From Diplolepis rosae (lineage: Eukaryota > Arthropoda > Insecta > Hymenoptera > Diplolepididae), in contig JAPYXD010000679.1 of NCBI GenBank assembly GCA_030998225.1, positions 1,178,001-1,242,000 on the forward strand: DNA of 64,000 bases, given 5' to 3'. The notes beneath the pieces are model-generated. The model was not told where the DNA came from and did no database searches. It saw only the letters and a list, made by a program, of their open reading frames with translations. Both the position numbers and the translations under genes were made by a program. This document shows, piece after piece, positions 32,107 through 43,237 of this stretch. Positions within the stretch are counted from its first letter, which is position 1, and each line of letters begins with the position of its first letter.

Positions 32107-33405
32107 GCATAGGTATGAAAATGATTTATAAGAAAAAATGATATTAAGTAATGAAGAAATTTGCTGCTGGGCCATCACAAACGACAGTAAAAGAAATTTT
32201 AAAGAAGGCGAGCGGATCATTGATGCAGGTCACATAATTTATTGTGGAAAAAATATAGATTGCAATGGTTCATGTGAGGTTAAGTTCGAAGTGTTTGTCT
32301 ACAAGCAGTTTAAAAGGAGAATTGTACGAAATAAAAGGAGAAGTATCAAATAGTAGACGTATAATTAGTATGACATACACTTATAAAGCTGGCCTGGGGG
32401 AAAAATGTATGCATGTTCTTAGAACCTTGATTTATTGTTATAGGTAAGTATTTTGCTTACACGGAAAAAACAGTTTAGCTGAGAAAACTATACAGAATTT
32501 TAGTTCAGCAAAATACCTGTTGTGACTATACGATATTCGTATTGTAACTAAACTGAATGCGTGACGCACCGAAATGCGTATTTTGCCATCGTACAATTAT
32601 AATTTCGTTCGTGCAACGATAGAAGTATAGCTGTTCGACCTATACCGGTATACAGTGTTTTGACCCATGCGATATAGGTGAGACAACTATACTGGTTTGC
32701 CGCGTGACCTATACATTGCTTCACATGCACGCGACTCTAACCTAGAAATGGAAAAGAAGTGTCATTTGTTCGAAGCGTTTGTCGATTTGTCATTTTCTAT
32801 TGTTTATAATTCAAGATCTGGATTACAGAACATGCGACAACTCTATCTCATGCATTGTTATAACAGGCATAATATTTTGGTTACGATCGCTATACATCGT
32901 ATTGTCATATCAACGAACTTGTATCCTTCGTGGAGTAATATGACGTTTAGGAATACCAGTATAGCTGTCTCATCTATACTCGTATAGTTCTGAGGACTAT
33001 ACCGTAGAATTCGTCTGACAGCAATATTTTTCGGTTCTGAGGACCAAAATATAGTTTTCTTAGCTATACTATTTTTTCAGTGTATAATTTTATATTTACT
33101 TTCATGTTACTTGTCTGAATGATTAATAAGAAATTTTTCATTAATTCATAGATTTATACTTCTCCTTTTATTTCGCGCGGTTCTCCTTTTAAATTGCTTG
33201 TAGATAAGCATGTCGAACTTAACCTCACTGAACCATTACAATCTACAATCTACAATTTTTCCAAAATAGATTATGTGTCCTGCAATAATGATCCACTCGC
33301 CTTCTTTAAAATTTCTTTTACTGTCGCTTCTGTTAGCTCAACGGTAAATTTCTTCATTACCCAATATCTTTTTTTTCTTATGAAACATTTTCACACCTAT
33401 GCCTA
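32107..33405. repeat. Long inverted repeat, about 243-bp arms, with a miniature in the loop
   Basis: 32107-32349 is an imperfect complement of about 33157-33405 (GCATAGGT(A/G)TGAAAATG at the outer end; GACAGTAAAAGAAATTTTAA and AAAAGGAGAAGTAT inside). Each arm retains an open stretch reading ATVKEILKKAS or a broken form of it. The loop is nearly filled by the element at 32460-33082. Confidence 0.75.
32460..33082. mobile_element. TA-target miniature element, CAC(G/T)GAAAAAA ends
   Basis: The 623-bp element lies between TA at 32458-32459 and 33083-33084. The terminal inverted repeat of about 33 bp reads CAC(G/T)GAAAAAA(C/T)AGT and later GAGAAAACTATA or AAGAAAACTATA. Non-coding; superfamily uncertain. 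Confidence 0.7.
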
Positions 33406-33409
33406 TTAT

Positions 33410-33905
33410 TATTACCTATTTATTTTTCCAAATTATCTACATAAAAATTAATAAAAACTGTAATTTTCTTATTATATAGACAATTTTATACAAACATTAG
33501 TTTATATTGTCTAATAATATCGTTATAAGCTTTTTTTTAGTTTCATACTTATATTACATTTGTTATAAAATTTAATCACTCTTAATACAAGATTATTAAA
33601 TTTTAAATATTGTCCATTATAATAGAAAGTGCCAGTTGTATTGAACCTCAACTTTTAATAAACGCTAATATGTTGTTGGATAAATTGAATTCAGTGTTCA
33701 TAAATTATAATCTTCTCATGTTTTATTAAAATATTCTCTATTTTTTTAAAAACGTTCCTTTATGAAACTTAACTTAAATTAACTTCATTCATTCGGCTAG
33801 TGAACATTCTTTATGTTACCGCAGTCGATAAAGAAAAATATTTTTATTAATGACTTTCCGTCAAACTCATTACAATATTCGTGCAACTTTGATACATTAG
33901 CATAT
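33410..33905. other. Intron 3 spacer
   Basis: AT-rich; nothing recognised. Confidence 0.4.
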
Positions 33906-35302
33906 ACAGGGTGAGGCACATAAAATGATACAGAGCAATAGCACTCAAACTATTAATCATATCCAAAAATGTTTCAGACAAATGTTTCAGTGTTTGAGAA
34001 AGCCGCCATACTCGACCACCCAATTATTTTTTCGTTGGAGGCACTGAAGCTACGTCAAGGTCAACTCCCCTTTTTTTAAGGGAACCATGTTTTTTTTCGA
34101 TGTCATTATTACCGATTTTAAGAGGAATTCAGCGACCTACAACACAAGGTCATTCTAATCACGCCAAGTATAAAAATAGTAGAAAAATCGAAACATATTG
34201 GAATAATCACTTTCAAAGGATTCACTAATCTTGGTTTGGGTCTACCTACAGAAGATGCTTGAAGTGATGACCCTCGAATTGTAAGCACTTGTTAATTCGC
34301 TAATGATAAGACCGTCTAACTTCAGCCAACATTTGTGGTGTAATTTCGGTACATGCTCGGTGTATTCTTTAGTTATTCTCAGTCAGGCGTGGTAGGTGCT
34401 ACCGCCATTACGCGTTATTTGACAAAACCCCATAAAAAGTAATCTGGTGATGTTAGATCTGGCGAACGAGGTGGCCAAGCTACAGGGCCGCTTCGTCCTA
34501 TCCACTTTTTGTCAAAAATCTCATTCATGACTTGTCTTGAACATAGAGCATAATGGGGTGGTGCACTGTCGTGTTGCATCCACATGTTCATGCGAACATA
34601 CAAGGGCGCGTCTTACATCAATTGAGGCAGTACATTTTGTAGAAAGTTTGCGTAAACTTGCCCAGTCAAGCGATCCTCAAAAAAATATGGACCAATGACG
34701 TGATCGCCGATAATATCGCACCAACAATTAACGAACCACGGATGTTTAAATGGTACAGTTCTCATCCATCGAGGATTCTCATTTGCCCAATAATGCATAT
34801 TATGCCTATTCACATTTCCCGTATTTGCGAAGTTAGCTTTATCAGAAGCAAACAGATGACTCAAAAATGAGACATCTGTGCGCATTTTTCTACTAATCCA
34901 ATGACAGAAATTGACGCGTTTTACGAAATCATTGCAGTACAAATCCTGATGTAATGAAATACGATATGGATGGAACTTGTGTTGATGTAAGATTCTTAAT
35001 ACAGATCGCTGACTAATTCCACTCTTTTTTTCCATTTCCCTGCTGGTCGCATGTGGATTTAGTGCAGCAGAAGCTAAGATAGCAGCCGCATTATTTCCAT
35101 TAACAATTGGTCGACGTTTGACTCGTATTTGTTTCCCTGTACCGAAGCGACAGAAACGGTCAACTAATCGCTTAAAAGCCATGTGCGATTTTTGTTGCCT
35201 ATCCGGAAAACGAGTCACATACGAATCGTGGGCGTTTCTGTAATGTTTACGGCATTCCCCCAGCACCATCAACATATCAAAATATTATTGAAAATCGTAC
35301 AT
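33906..35302 (-). mobile_element. Mariner-superfamily element, nearly full length, one end missing
   Basis: A terminal repeat CAGGGTGAGGCACATAAAAT begins at 33907, preceded by TA. The transposase pseudogene follows on the minus strand. I could not find the matching terminus beyond 35302, so the 5' end is lost or diverged. Confidence 0.7.
34245..35302 (-). pseudogene. Transposase (DUF4817-type mariner superfamily) with in-frame stops
   Basis: From ATG at 35302 the frame covers the helix-turn-helix N terminus (HDSYVTRFPDRQQKSHMAFK), SGISQRSVLRILHQHKFHPY, the first catalytic Asp (FASDKANF), the second (MQHDSAPPHY) and the third (PPRSPDLTSPDYFLWG). The tail ends EGHHFKHLL near 34245. A TAA lies six codons in, another TAA near 34610 splits the body in the same frame, and stops or shifts follow 34415. 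It is close to full length but inactive; the first Asp motif is atypical. Confidence 0.85.
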
Positions 35303-35609
35303 TTTCGCGTTCCGATGTACTCACATTAGAAGGCAATGCGTGACTAACTGATATGTCAACATAAAATGCTTACTTTCTTCCGATGTCAACAATACCCTAT
35401 CGATGTGTATTATCATGGGTATCGTAAAAACTGAAAATAAATGAAAATAATTTTTCGACTATTTTCATACATTGCGTGAATAGACCAAATGCTTGGGCGT
35501 TGCGTTTGATGTCACCTTTAGCAGAGTTCAAGGACAGACATTACATTTTTTACATTTTTAGCGTTAATAAAAAAAATGTTGCACGCTTCAATTACCTTTT
35601 AACGTGGGG
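35303..35609. other. Spacer between mariner and LINE fragment
   Basis: AT-rich; no supported feature. Confidence 0.35.
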
Positions 35610-36125
35610 TGGGTTAACTGCCGCATCTGCGAGCATGACGTGGTAGCCCGGTGCTTCATGTGCCGGGGATATGGCCATGTGTCGGGCGGCTGCACGCTTC
35701 CAGGCAAGAAGGATGGCTGCTAGAGTTGTGGAGGCGCGTCGCACGTAGCCAAGGAGCGCAAGGCTCCACCTAGGTGGCTGACTTGTGTTGATAAGGGCCC
35801 AGTATTTAGGGCGGAGCTCCAGAGGTCGAGATGTGGAAAGTGAAATTTCTACAGCTCAACCTCGGAAGAGGGGAGGAAGCCCAGAACCTTCTGATGCAGA
35901 CTGCCAGGGAGAGGAGGGCCGATGTGTTGCTCATTAGTGAGAAACACAAATGGTCCAAAAACTCTGCTTGGTACCAGGATGCATCAAGGAGGACTGGGAT
36001 CCTTGTTTATAGCCCTGATTTGAGCATCGGGGACTTTCTGGAGACCGATGCAGGGTTGGTTTGGGTGGAGGTGGCGGGGTCCGTGTGTGCAGCTGCTATT
36101 TCTCTCCCAACGATACCTACTTAAC
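35610..36125 (+). pseudogene. LINE fragment: ORF1 3' end plus start of endonuclease
   Basis: 35610-35790 encodes a zinc-knuckle array (CFMCRGYGHVSGGC, then CxSCGGASH with a stop inside). From 35831 an ORF2 start reads MWKVKFLQLNLGRGEEAQNL, followed by RERRADVLLISEKHK and TDAGLVWVEV: the N-terminal apurinic-type endonuclease of R1-like LINEs. A frameshift near 36080 moves the reading to CYFSPNDTY, and the fragment stops at about 36125. Confidence 0.8.
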
Positions 36126-36342
36126 ATCCTAACTTATACAGATACATATGACGCACAAATTTCTTAGCCTAACGCGTTCAATTATACAAACTATCACACT
36201 ATCAACAATTATACAAACTATCAGTTATATATAAACTCCAATTTGTAGCGCTTGTGAGAAGATTGTGTGCGATTCTAAATAATTAATTTCCGTTTCTTTA
36301 AAGGTTGTCGATTCGCATATGTTTTGCTTCTGCGCGTGGGAT

Positions 36343-36999
36343 TAAGGTAGTTTTCATCCACGAAAATTAGGCCTCAGGCAAAAATAGATAATTTTGCTTT
36401 CAAGAATAGCAATATTATTATTGAAGGGCTATTTTTAAAAAGACAAGATTATTTTACATGAAAATAATTTGAAACACATAAACATAATTTTATTAATAAA
36501 TTTTATTTTTGACCCAACTTTTTTTCTTATCGCTTCTTACTAAATTTCAAAAAGTTATGCAATTCTAATAAATCATGAATCACTTTTTCAGAGAAAAGAT
36601 TACCTACAACTTCACCGTTTCTGATTTTCAAAAATAAATTCTTTAATGGCTGAAACCATTAAAAAAACATTTTTCAAAACGTAATTTTTATAAACAAATT
36701 GCTGAATTTGATAATATCTTACTCATTTACGAAAATTGGAAATGGTTAAGTTGTAGAGAATCTTTTTCCTGAAAAAGTGATTTGTAATTTATCAAAACCG
36801 CATAATTTTTAGAATTTGCTGAGAAGCAATAAGAAAAAAGTTTGGGCAAAAATAAAATTTATTAATAAAATTATTTATCTGTATGTCAAATTTTTTTCAT
36901 GGAAATTAATCTTTTCTCTTCCAAAATAGCTCTTCAATAATAATATTGCTATTCTTGAAACCAAAATTATCTATTTTTGCCTGAGGATCAACTACCTTG
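36343..36999. repeat. Foldback element, about 270-bp arms
   Basis: CCTCAGGCAAAAATAGATAA at 36372 pairs with its complement ending at 36986. Complementarity continues inward through AAGAATAGCAATATTATTAT and, weakly, outward to AAGGTAGTT/AACTACCTT. Non-coding. Confidence 0.8.
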
Positions 37000-37186
37000 A
37001 ACAATCAAATTTCAATATATCACAAACACCGTATGACATGCTCACGCACTCGATTCTCGCCATGATATCAAGAACGATGCCGAACGTAAAGCCATTTTTC
37101 CCATACAAGGCGGCAAAATGCTCCTAAGTGTAACGTAAACTTAAAAACCTTTCACAGTAAATAAGAATACATATTATTTTTACCAT

Positions 37187-37409
37187 TGTTATAGTGAAAA
37201 CTAAACTTTCTAATTTTTAAAGGTAGTGACATCAAACTGATGTCATTTTGTATGTTTTTATTCGTGAGAGATGTTAGAGAAGAACTGACGAGGCCTGCCT
37301 GAACCTCTACATATATAGACAGCTAAACCTAGGAGGGGGAGGTCATCAACCTCTACATATATGGGTAACTAAACCTGGGGGAAGGAGGTCATCATCTGGC
37401 CTGGTAACA
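37187..37409 (-). repeat. Errantivirus 3' LTR
   Basis: 223 bp. A near-exact match to 42938-43160; I noticed one difference (GTAGTGAC against GTATTGAC). The polypurine tract AAAAAGGGGGG abuts it at 37410-37420 on the minus strand. Confidence 0.93.
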
Positions 37410-37491
37410 CCCCCCTTTTTAGACATAAATTAACCCTTTAATTTCTAGATTTTACCCGTCTGTTTTAGACATGAATTAGTCTTTCAATTTA

Positions 37492-38430
37492 CTAAATTCT
37501 TACCCTCCTTTCTTTTGGTATTTCGGTGGTTACCAAGGGTTGCAAGCTAGACTTGTACGTGACAACGTTCGTCGGCGTTGTTACCTTTGTTTCTACACAG
37601 AATATACAGAGTTTTTTGGGCATACACTTTTGTATGAATTCGAGTATTCCTAATCTGTACAGAACATAGGCTGATCCTAATCCTAGCGCTGCGTAACCTA
37701 AATAGCTTAACCAATCTATAGTTGTTTCTCTCCATGTTCTTAGTCTTCTGTTAGTGGCTATTGATTTTAACATATTTTCTGCATCGTCTAGGCTTAATTT
37801 GGCTTGTCGTAATTCATTGTTATCTATAATTTTAGGGAGACGTATTAATTTACTTTCTAAGGTTTTTAGATCGTCGTTAGAGTAACTAATGTTGTAGGTC
37901 ACATTGAATTCGTTGTAAAATTGTCCCTTTAGATTTTTGCTAAGGTACAGTGCGTCCATTCCATTATAGATTTTACAATTTGAGCCCGTCAGTAGTGAGA
38001 GTTGTTTAATCTTTAGGTGTTCTATTCCTGTTTCGCAGCTAATATCTAAATCTACCTCGTTCATTAGTACTATTATGTATCCGTTTAGTACGGGTATGAA
38101 GGTTTCTTTGTGTAAAGCAAAAGGTGAAGTTTTACATTTGTTCTCTGAGTATCGCTTGAATATCGTAGCTTCGCATGTTTCACTGTCAGTCAACCTAAGG
38201 TTTGGTTGGTTTCTTTCGCAAATTTCATATTCGCTTATCGTTGTACATTTATTTATTGTTTCCTTGTCAGTAATTACATATGAGTCTCTAAATTTTATTA
38301 AATAGTCATGGTCGGGAATTACTGCAAAATATAGGTTTTGGATAGGATAAGGGATAGGTATAATATGTTTGATGGTACCCTCTTCCTGTTCTATAATGGG
38401 AATTTTGACGGTTGTAAGGTGTAGTTGGCT
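37492..38430 (-). pseudogene. Errantivirus env, C-terminal part
   Basis: About 312 codons are open from just below the integrase stop to 37492, without an ATG start. Env of insect errantiviruses is a baculovirus F-like membrane fusion glycoprotein. Visible are scattered cysteines, an N-glycosylation-type NVTYNISYS stretch, and a hydrophobic anchor (YAALGLGSAYVLYRLGILEF) near the end, followed by a basic tail. Signal peptide, furin-type cleavage site and the front half are not present, so the protein could not be made in functional form. Identification rests on position downstream of integrase plus the membrane anchor. Confidence 0.75.
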
Positions 38431-39486
38431 TTACAGTTGGCTATTGCCGCTATTAGAAGTACTAGAGTCCTCATCTGAAAAATAAGGCATACACTGATCT
38501 ATGTGTACTCTCAGTATTTTATCTTTATTCCTAATGCGTAGATTATTATTATCTAGGTAATCTATAACTTCGTAAGGACCTTTCCAGGATTGTTCTAATT
38601 TGTTTTGTTTGGTGTTATTTAAGATTTTAACTAGGTTCCCTGGCTTGTATAAAGGATGCGTTCTTGTTATTCCTTCATCCAATCTTTTCTTAGTTTTTTC
38701 TAATTCCACTTGGATTCTTTCTTTAGCTTTTCTGATGTTTTCCTCGTGCTTTTGCCTCCATTTTCTAATCAGATCTTGATGGGTTAAATTGGGTGAGTTT
38801 TCAATTTGAGATGGTATATTTGGTAATCTTCCAAACGCGAGTTCAAAGGGTGTGAATCCCGTGGTTTGATTTACTGTTGAATTTTTTGCGAATGTTACAT
38901 ATTTCAGATTTTCGTCCCAGTTATTCTGATTTTCTGCCATGCTAGTTTTGATCAGATTATTCAGGGTTGAGTGCATTCTTTCAATGTTTCCGTTGGATTG
39001 TGGATGGAATGCTGTAGTTTTAATATGTTTGATTTTCAAAGCTTTCTCAAATTGGTCCATTAACTCAGATAGAAAGTAAGACCCTTGATCAGTGAGAATA
39101 GTTTTAGGGGATCCATAAATGTAAATATATTGTTCTATCAGAGCTTCTACTATTGCTGTTGAGGTTTCACTTTCTAACGGTATTAAAGTGGTGTATCTGG
39201 TCAATCTATCCTGAATACTGAGTATGTATTTGTTACCTCTATGTGTAGTGGGTAATGGTCCAAAAATATCCAGTGCTATTTTATCATTTGGATTGAGTGG
39301 TATATCGGGTATTATACTTTCTGATTGATTCTTAATTCGCATGGTCTTTTGTAGTTGGCATATAGGGCATTTTTTGACATAGTCCTCAATGTCTTGGTCC
39401 ATCTTGGTCCAAATTCCGATTCTCTTGGCTTTTTCGATAGTATTTTGTTCTCCAGTGTGATCCCTATGAGCTTCTTTAATAATTTG
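38431..39486 (-). pseudogene. Errantivirus integrase
   Basis: Integrase inserts the cDNA into the host genome. In the frame 39486-38431 I see the zinc-binding HHCC module (His pair in AHRDH; CPIC), the catalytic core with Asp in ALDIFGPL, Asp in ILTDQGSYF and, exactly 35 residues further on, Glu in GNIERMHS, and a C-terminal DNA-binding region (SWKGPYEVIDY). All three catalytic acids are present. The frame is shifted relative to the preceding RNase H part near 39485, so no continuous polyprotein is made. Confidence 0.88.
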
Positions 39487-41145
39487 TTTTCGTTCTTAGT
39501 TAATTCTCGGGTTGTAGAGAAACAAATGTGGAAATTCTTATCTGGATAATAGTTTGATAGGAATTCCATTATTTCTTGAATTACTTCTCGCTCCAGAAAT
39601 GTAAATAGAGGATCTCCAAAGGATAATCTAACAATTGAGAGTTTCCTGTTAACGAATTCTTCGATAAACCAACTTAATTTATACAGCCAATCTTCTTCGT
39701 TGTACATAGGCATTTCATCCTTAGTTACTTCTTTTCAAAGTTTGCCGATAGCGTTAGGCTTTGTTTTAATTTTGCCTTTGACTGGTTGTAGTTTCCAATT
39801 TATAAAATCCGTATATAAATTAGTATTGTCTCCTGGTGTTTCCGTGATTTCTTCTTCCGTTTCTGTGGTTTCATTTTCTGATGGTTCTCTCATTCGCCTT
39901 GCGGTTAATTTGATTTTTTCTTTTAATATTTCGTCTTTTGTTATTCGCGGCTTGTCGAATGTTTCTATTTCCGGTGACTGGTCTTCCAAGCTTGGTTCTT
40001 CTTCTTCAGTACTAATTCCGGTTTTTTCCATTGCTTCTTTGTAATGTGTCCTTAGTGATGGAGAAAAGTCTGGATAAGAATCCGCTACTTTATTTTCTTT
40101 TCCTTTTACATATTCTATTTCGTATTCGTATTCTTCCATACGAAGTCTCCATCGTAAAAGTCTTGAGCTAGGGTCTTTCACATTGTGTAGCCAAACTAAA
40201 GCACGGTGGTCTGTTTGAATTTTGAATTTCTTTCCGAGAAGATATTGTCTGAGGCGTTTCATAGCCCATACAATTGCTAAAAGTTCTTTTTCAGAGGTGG
40301 TGTATTTTTCTTCGGCTTTGTTCAATGTTCTTGGTATACAAAGACAAGGGTGCCCGTCTTGGCTCAATACTGCTCCTAATCCACAGTTGGATGCGTCCGT
40401 AGTCAGTATAAATTGTTTGGAAAAATCAGGGAATTTTAAAACTGGTGCGATTACCAATGCGTTCTTCAAATCGTAAAATGCTTTTTCGCAGTCTGGGGTC
40501 CAATCGAATATTGTCTCTTTCTGAGTTAGCTTTGTTAAGGGTCTCGCTATAGTAGAGAAATTCTTGATGAATTTCCTATAGTAACCTGCAAGTCCTAAAA
40601 ATGATTGCACATCTTTTACAGTTTTCAATGGTCTGAATTCTTTTATGCAGTTTATTTTTTCAGGGTTGGGTTTGACTCCTTCTTTGGTTATTATGTGTCC
40701 AAGGTATTCTAGTTCTGGTTTAAGGTATTCACATTTTTTCGGTTCTAATCTTAGTCCTAACTGGTAGATTCTTTCCATGACTGCTACTAAGTTCTCATTA
40801 TGTTCCTGAATTGAGCTTCCGAATATCACAATGTCATCTATGTACGCAAAGCATTTTGTTCCGATTAATCCTCTGAATGCATTATCCATCATTCTTTGGA
40901 AAGTGGCTGGTGCGTTCTTTAAACCGAAAGGCATGCGATTGTATTCGAAATGTCCTTGGGTTGTAGAAAACGCAGTGTACTTTTTGTCATCTTCCTTCAT
41001 CGGGATTTGGTGGAATCCAGCTGAGAGGTCAAAGGCAGAAAAGAACTTAGCTTTTCCTAAGTGATCTAGTATATCATCGATCATTGGTAATGGGTAAGCA
41101 TCTTGATCCGTGTCTTCATTAATCTTTCTGTAGTCAATTACCATT
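39487..41145 (-). pseudogene. Errantivirus reverse transcriptase and RNase H
   Basis: From VIDYRKIN to YIDDIVIF (catalytic Asp pair) and on to the thumb (GLAGYYRKFI), then RNase H with Asp (TTDASNCGLG), Glu (SEKELLAI) and Asp (TDHRALVWL). An in-frame TGA at 39735-39737 cuts the tether between RNase H and integrase. The upstream junction is broken by a one-base gain in a run of A near 41150. Confidence 0.92.
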
Positions 41146-42247
41146 CTTAATTTATTTCCTTTTTTTCGGTACTATCCATAAAGGTGAGTTGTATGGTGAT
41201 TGTCTTTCTCTTATAATTCCCTTTTTTAATAACTTTTCTGTTTCTTCTAGGGCAAACTGTCGGTGTTTTTCGGGTAATTTGTGGGATCTTAGATTGATTA
41301 TTTTTCCATTTTTAAGTACTATTTGATGTTCGGTAAGGTTAGTACATGGAAGTGGGTCTGATTCTAACGTGAAAACTTCCGAGTATCTGGCTATCATTTT
41401 TTTGATGAATTCTCTCTTGTCTTTTTCTAAATGATCTAATCTTGAAGCTTTCAATAATTCATTTAGTCGAAATGTCATTTGAGGTCCATTACTTTCATTT
41501 GTGATTATTTTTAATATAGGTTCGTAGCTAATCTGGAGATTTACTTCTTTAGGGTAATCCTCATTATTTTTCAATGGGATTTTTATTTGTCCGTTTCGTA
41601 TAGTGTAGAGTCATCATCATCTATAATGATAATATCTTGATCTTCTGCGTCAGTTGAAATGGTACATATCTTTTCGGATTTTCCTGGTATGAAATCATTG
41701 CTTAGGTGCAAAGGTAGCTTTACCTTATTTAGCACGAGGTGACTGTTCGTGATCGCGTATCTTGGATATTTTTCAAAGAATTTAATTCCAATTATACCTC
41801 CTTCTGGTAAGGGAAAATCGTTGGGTACTATGTAGAAAACGTGTTCTTGTCAAAAAAATTTTAATTTTGTAGAATGTTTAGAGATATGGCGATCGTTACC
41901 CATTAGTAATGTTTTGTGGGTAGATTTCCTTTCGTCTTTATCATCCAATATTTTTTCTTTGATTATGTTTATAGCAGCTCCTGAGTCTACTAATAATCTG
42001 TATCTTCCAGTTTTTCTTCTGGCATCGATTGTTCGTAATCTTCCGCATATGGAAGAAATTAGGCTGATTCCTCGAAGATCAGTTGCTCCGTTATTTCTTC
42101 CTCTATCATGTTTTCCGCTTCTGTTTCTTCCTCTTGGATTGCTCTTACCGGAGGTGGTCGCTTGAAACCATGGCCGTGGGGAAAACCCTGCTTCACTTGG
42201 CACTGTGAAGATATATGACCTATTTTGCCGCGCTTGAAGCAATTCAT
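41146..42247 (-). pseudogene. Errantivirus gag remnant, protease and front of reverse transcriptase
   Basis: 42247-42190 holds a zinc knuckle in which the second Cys is Arg (CFKRGKIGHISSQC). The retropepsin active site is LLVDSGAAINII near 42000. A stop follows near 41850, and a further frame change lies near 41590 before the pol stretch 41574-41152 (PLWIVPKK). Almost all of gag is missing upstream of the knuckle, presumably by deletion. Confidence 0.82.
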
Positions 42248-42937
42248 TTTAAATGTTTATTTTTTAATACAACAAAATGCAGTATAAGTTGCTACAAACT
42301 GCTACTGATTTTGAGGTAGTGATACTTAATTTGTTAAGGGTGGCCAGTGCTTGTGAACACACAGAGTATAGCCAACCCGATCTTGCCTCAACTTTACCTC
42401 ACCTGTACCGTAGTACAGTCGCCGTGCAACGTACGTAAAGAGGATTTATACTCTAAGGCCCAAGATCGATTGAGAAATCTTTACAATACTTTCACTTTCT
42501 AGAAGTAATGCTTACTGTGCTACTCGTGGCCTGATGTGGGATCCGTAGACCGCCTGCCTTCCTTGACGTGTTGAAGAGATGAGTCAGCTTACTGTTGAGA
42601 ACCGGTTGCCTGGCTGGGCGTTGGCTGCTTACTTACGCAGATGCGTCTTCCGCCTGATTGCGGGCCTCGTTCTATTGTAATGGATTCTTTCACTGATAAT
42701 TTACGTGGTATAGTGGCTACTAAATTCACCAACTAATTTTTATTATCAGCTACTTATTCCTGTTTTCGGGCTTACCGTAGTGAAGTCCGGAGTTCTTCTT
42801 ATTTTTAAAACTTCGTAAAGTTTCTTTAGCTTCTTGGGTCCGTGGATTCCAAGTCTCGCACAGGTCCGCGTTCTATGTGGATTTTCGTAGAAATTAAAAA
42901 CCGAGAACTTAAGCGGATCGTGGCAGGATCGCCAAAA
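42248..42937 (-). other. Errantivirus leader and primer-binding site
   Basis: Directly inside the 5' LTR, after three bases, the minus strand reads TGGCGATCCTGCCACGATCC (42934-42915), starting with the TGG expected to pair with a tRNA 3' CCA. I cannot name the tRNA. The rest has no open frame. Confidence 0.65.
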
Positions 42938-43160
42938 TGTTATAGTGAAAACTAAACTTTCTAATTTTTAAAGGTATTGACATCAAACTGATGTCATTTT
43001 GTATGTTTTTATTCGTGAGAGATGTTAGAGAAGAACTGACGAGGCCTGCCTGAACCTCTACATATATAGACAGCTAAACCTAGGAGGGGGAGGTCATCAA
43101 CCTCTACATATATGGGTAACTAAACCTGGGGGAAGGAGGTCATCATCTGGCCTGGTAACA
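42938..43160 (-). repeat. Errantivirus 5' LTR
   Basis: 223 bp, TGTTATAG...TGGTAACA in plus-strand reading, flanked by CCAT at 43161-43164. Confidence 0.93.
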
Positions 43161-43237
43161 CCATATACATAACAATTGTTTTGAGGAAGAGTGGCATAAA
43201 TTCTTAAAGTTAAGTGAAAATAATAAAAGCGACTGTG

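Larger units (their letters stand above)
37187..43160 (-). mobile_element. Errantivirus (Ty3/gypsy retroelement with env), complete ends, defective
   Basis: LTRs of 223 bp at 37187-37409 and 42938-43160 begin TGTTATAG and end TGGTAACA, with a 4-bp target duplication CCAT at 37183-37186 and 43161-43164. On the minus strand the order is 5' LTR, primer-binding site, leader, remnant of gag with a zinc knuckle, protease, reverse transcriptase, RNase H, integrase, env, polypurine tract, 3' LTR. The LTRs look almost identical, so the insertion is not ancient, yet the body is broken: gag is mostly deleted, pol has frameshifts and a stop, env lacks its front. It lies in unc80 intron 3, same strand as the gene. 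Confidence 0.92.
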
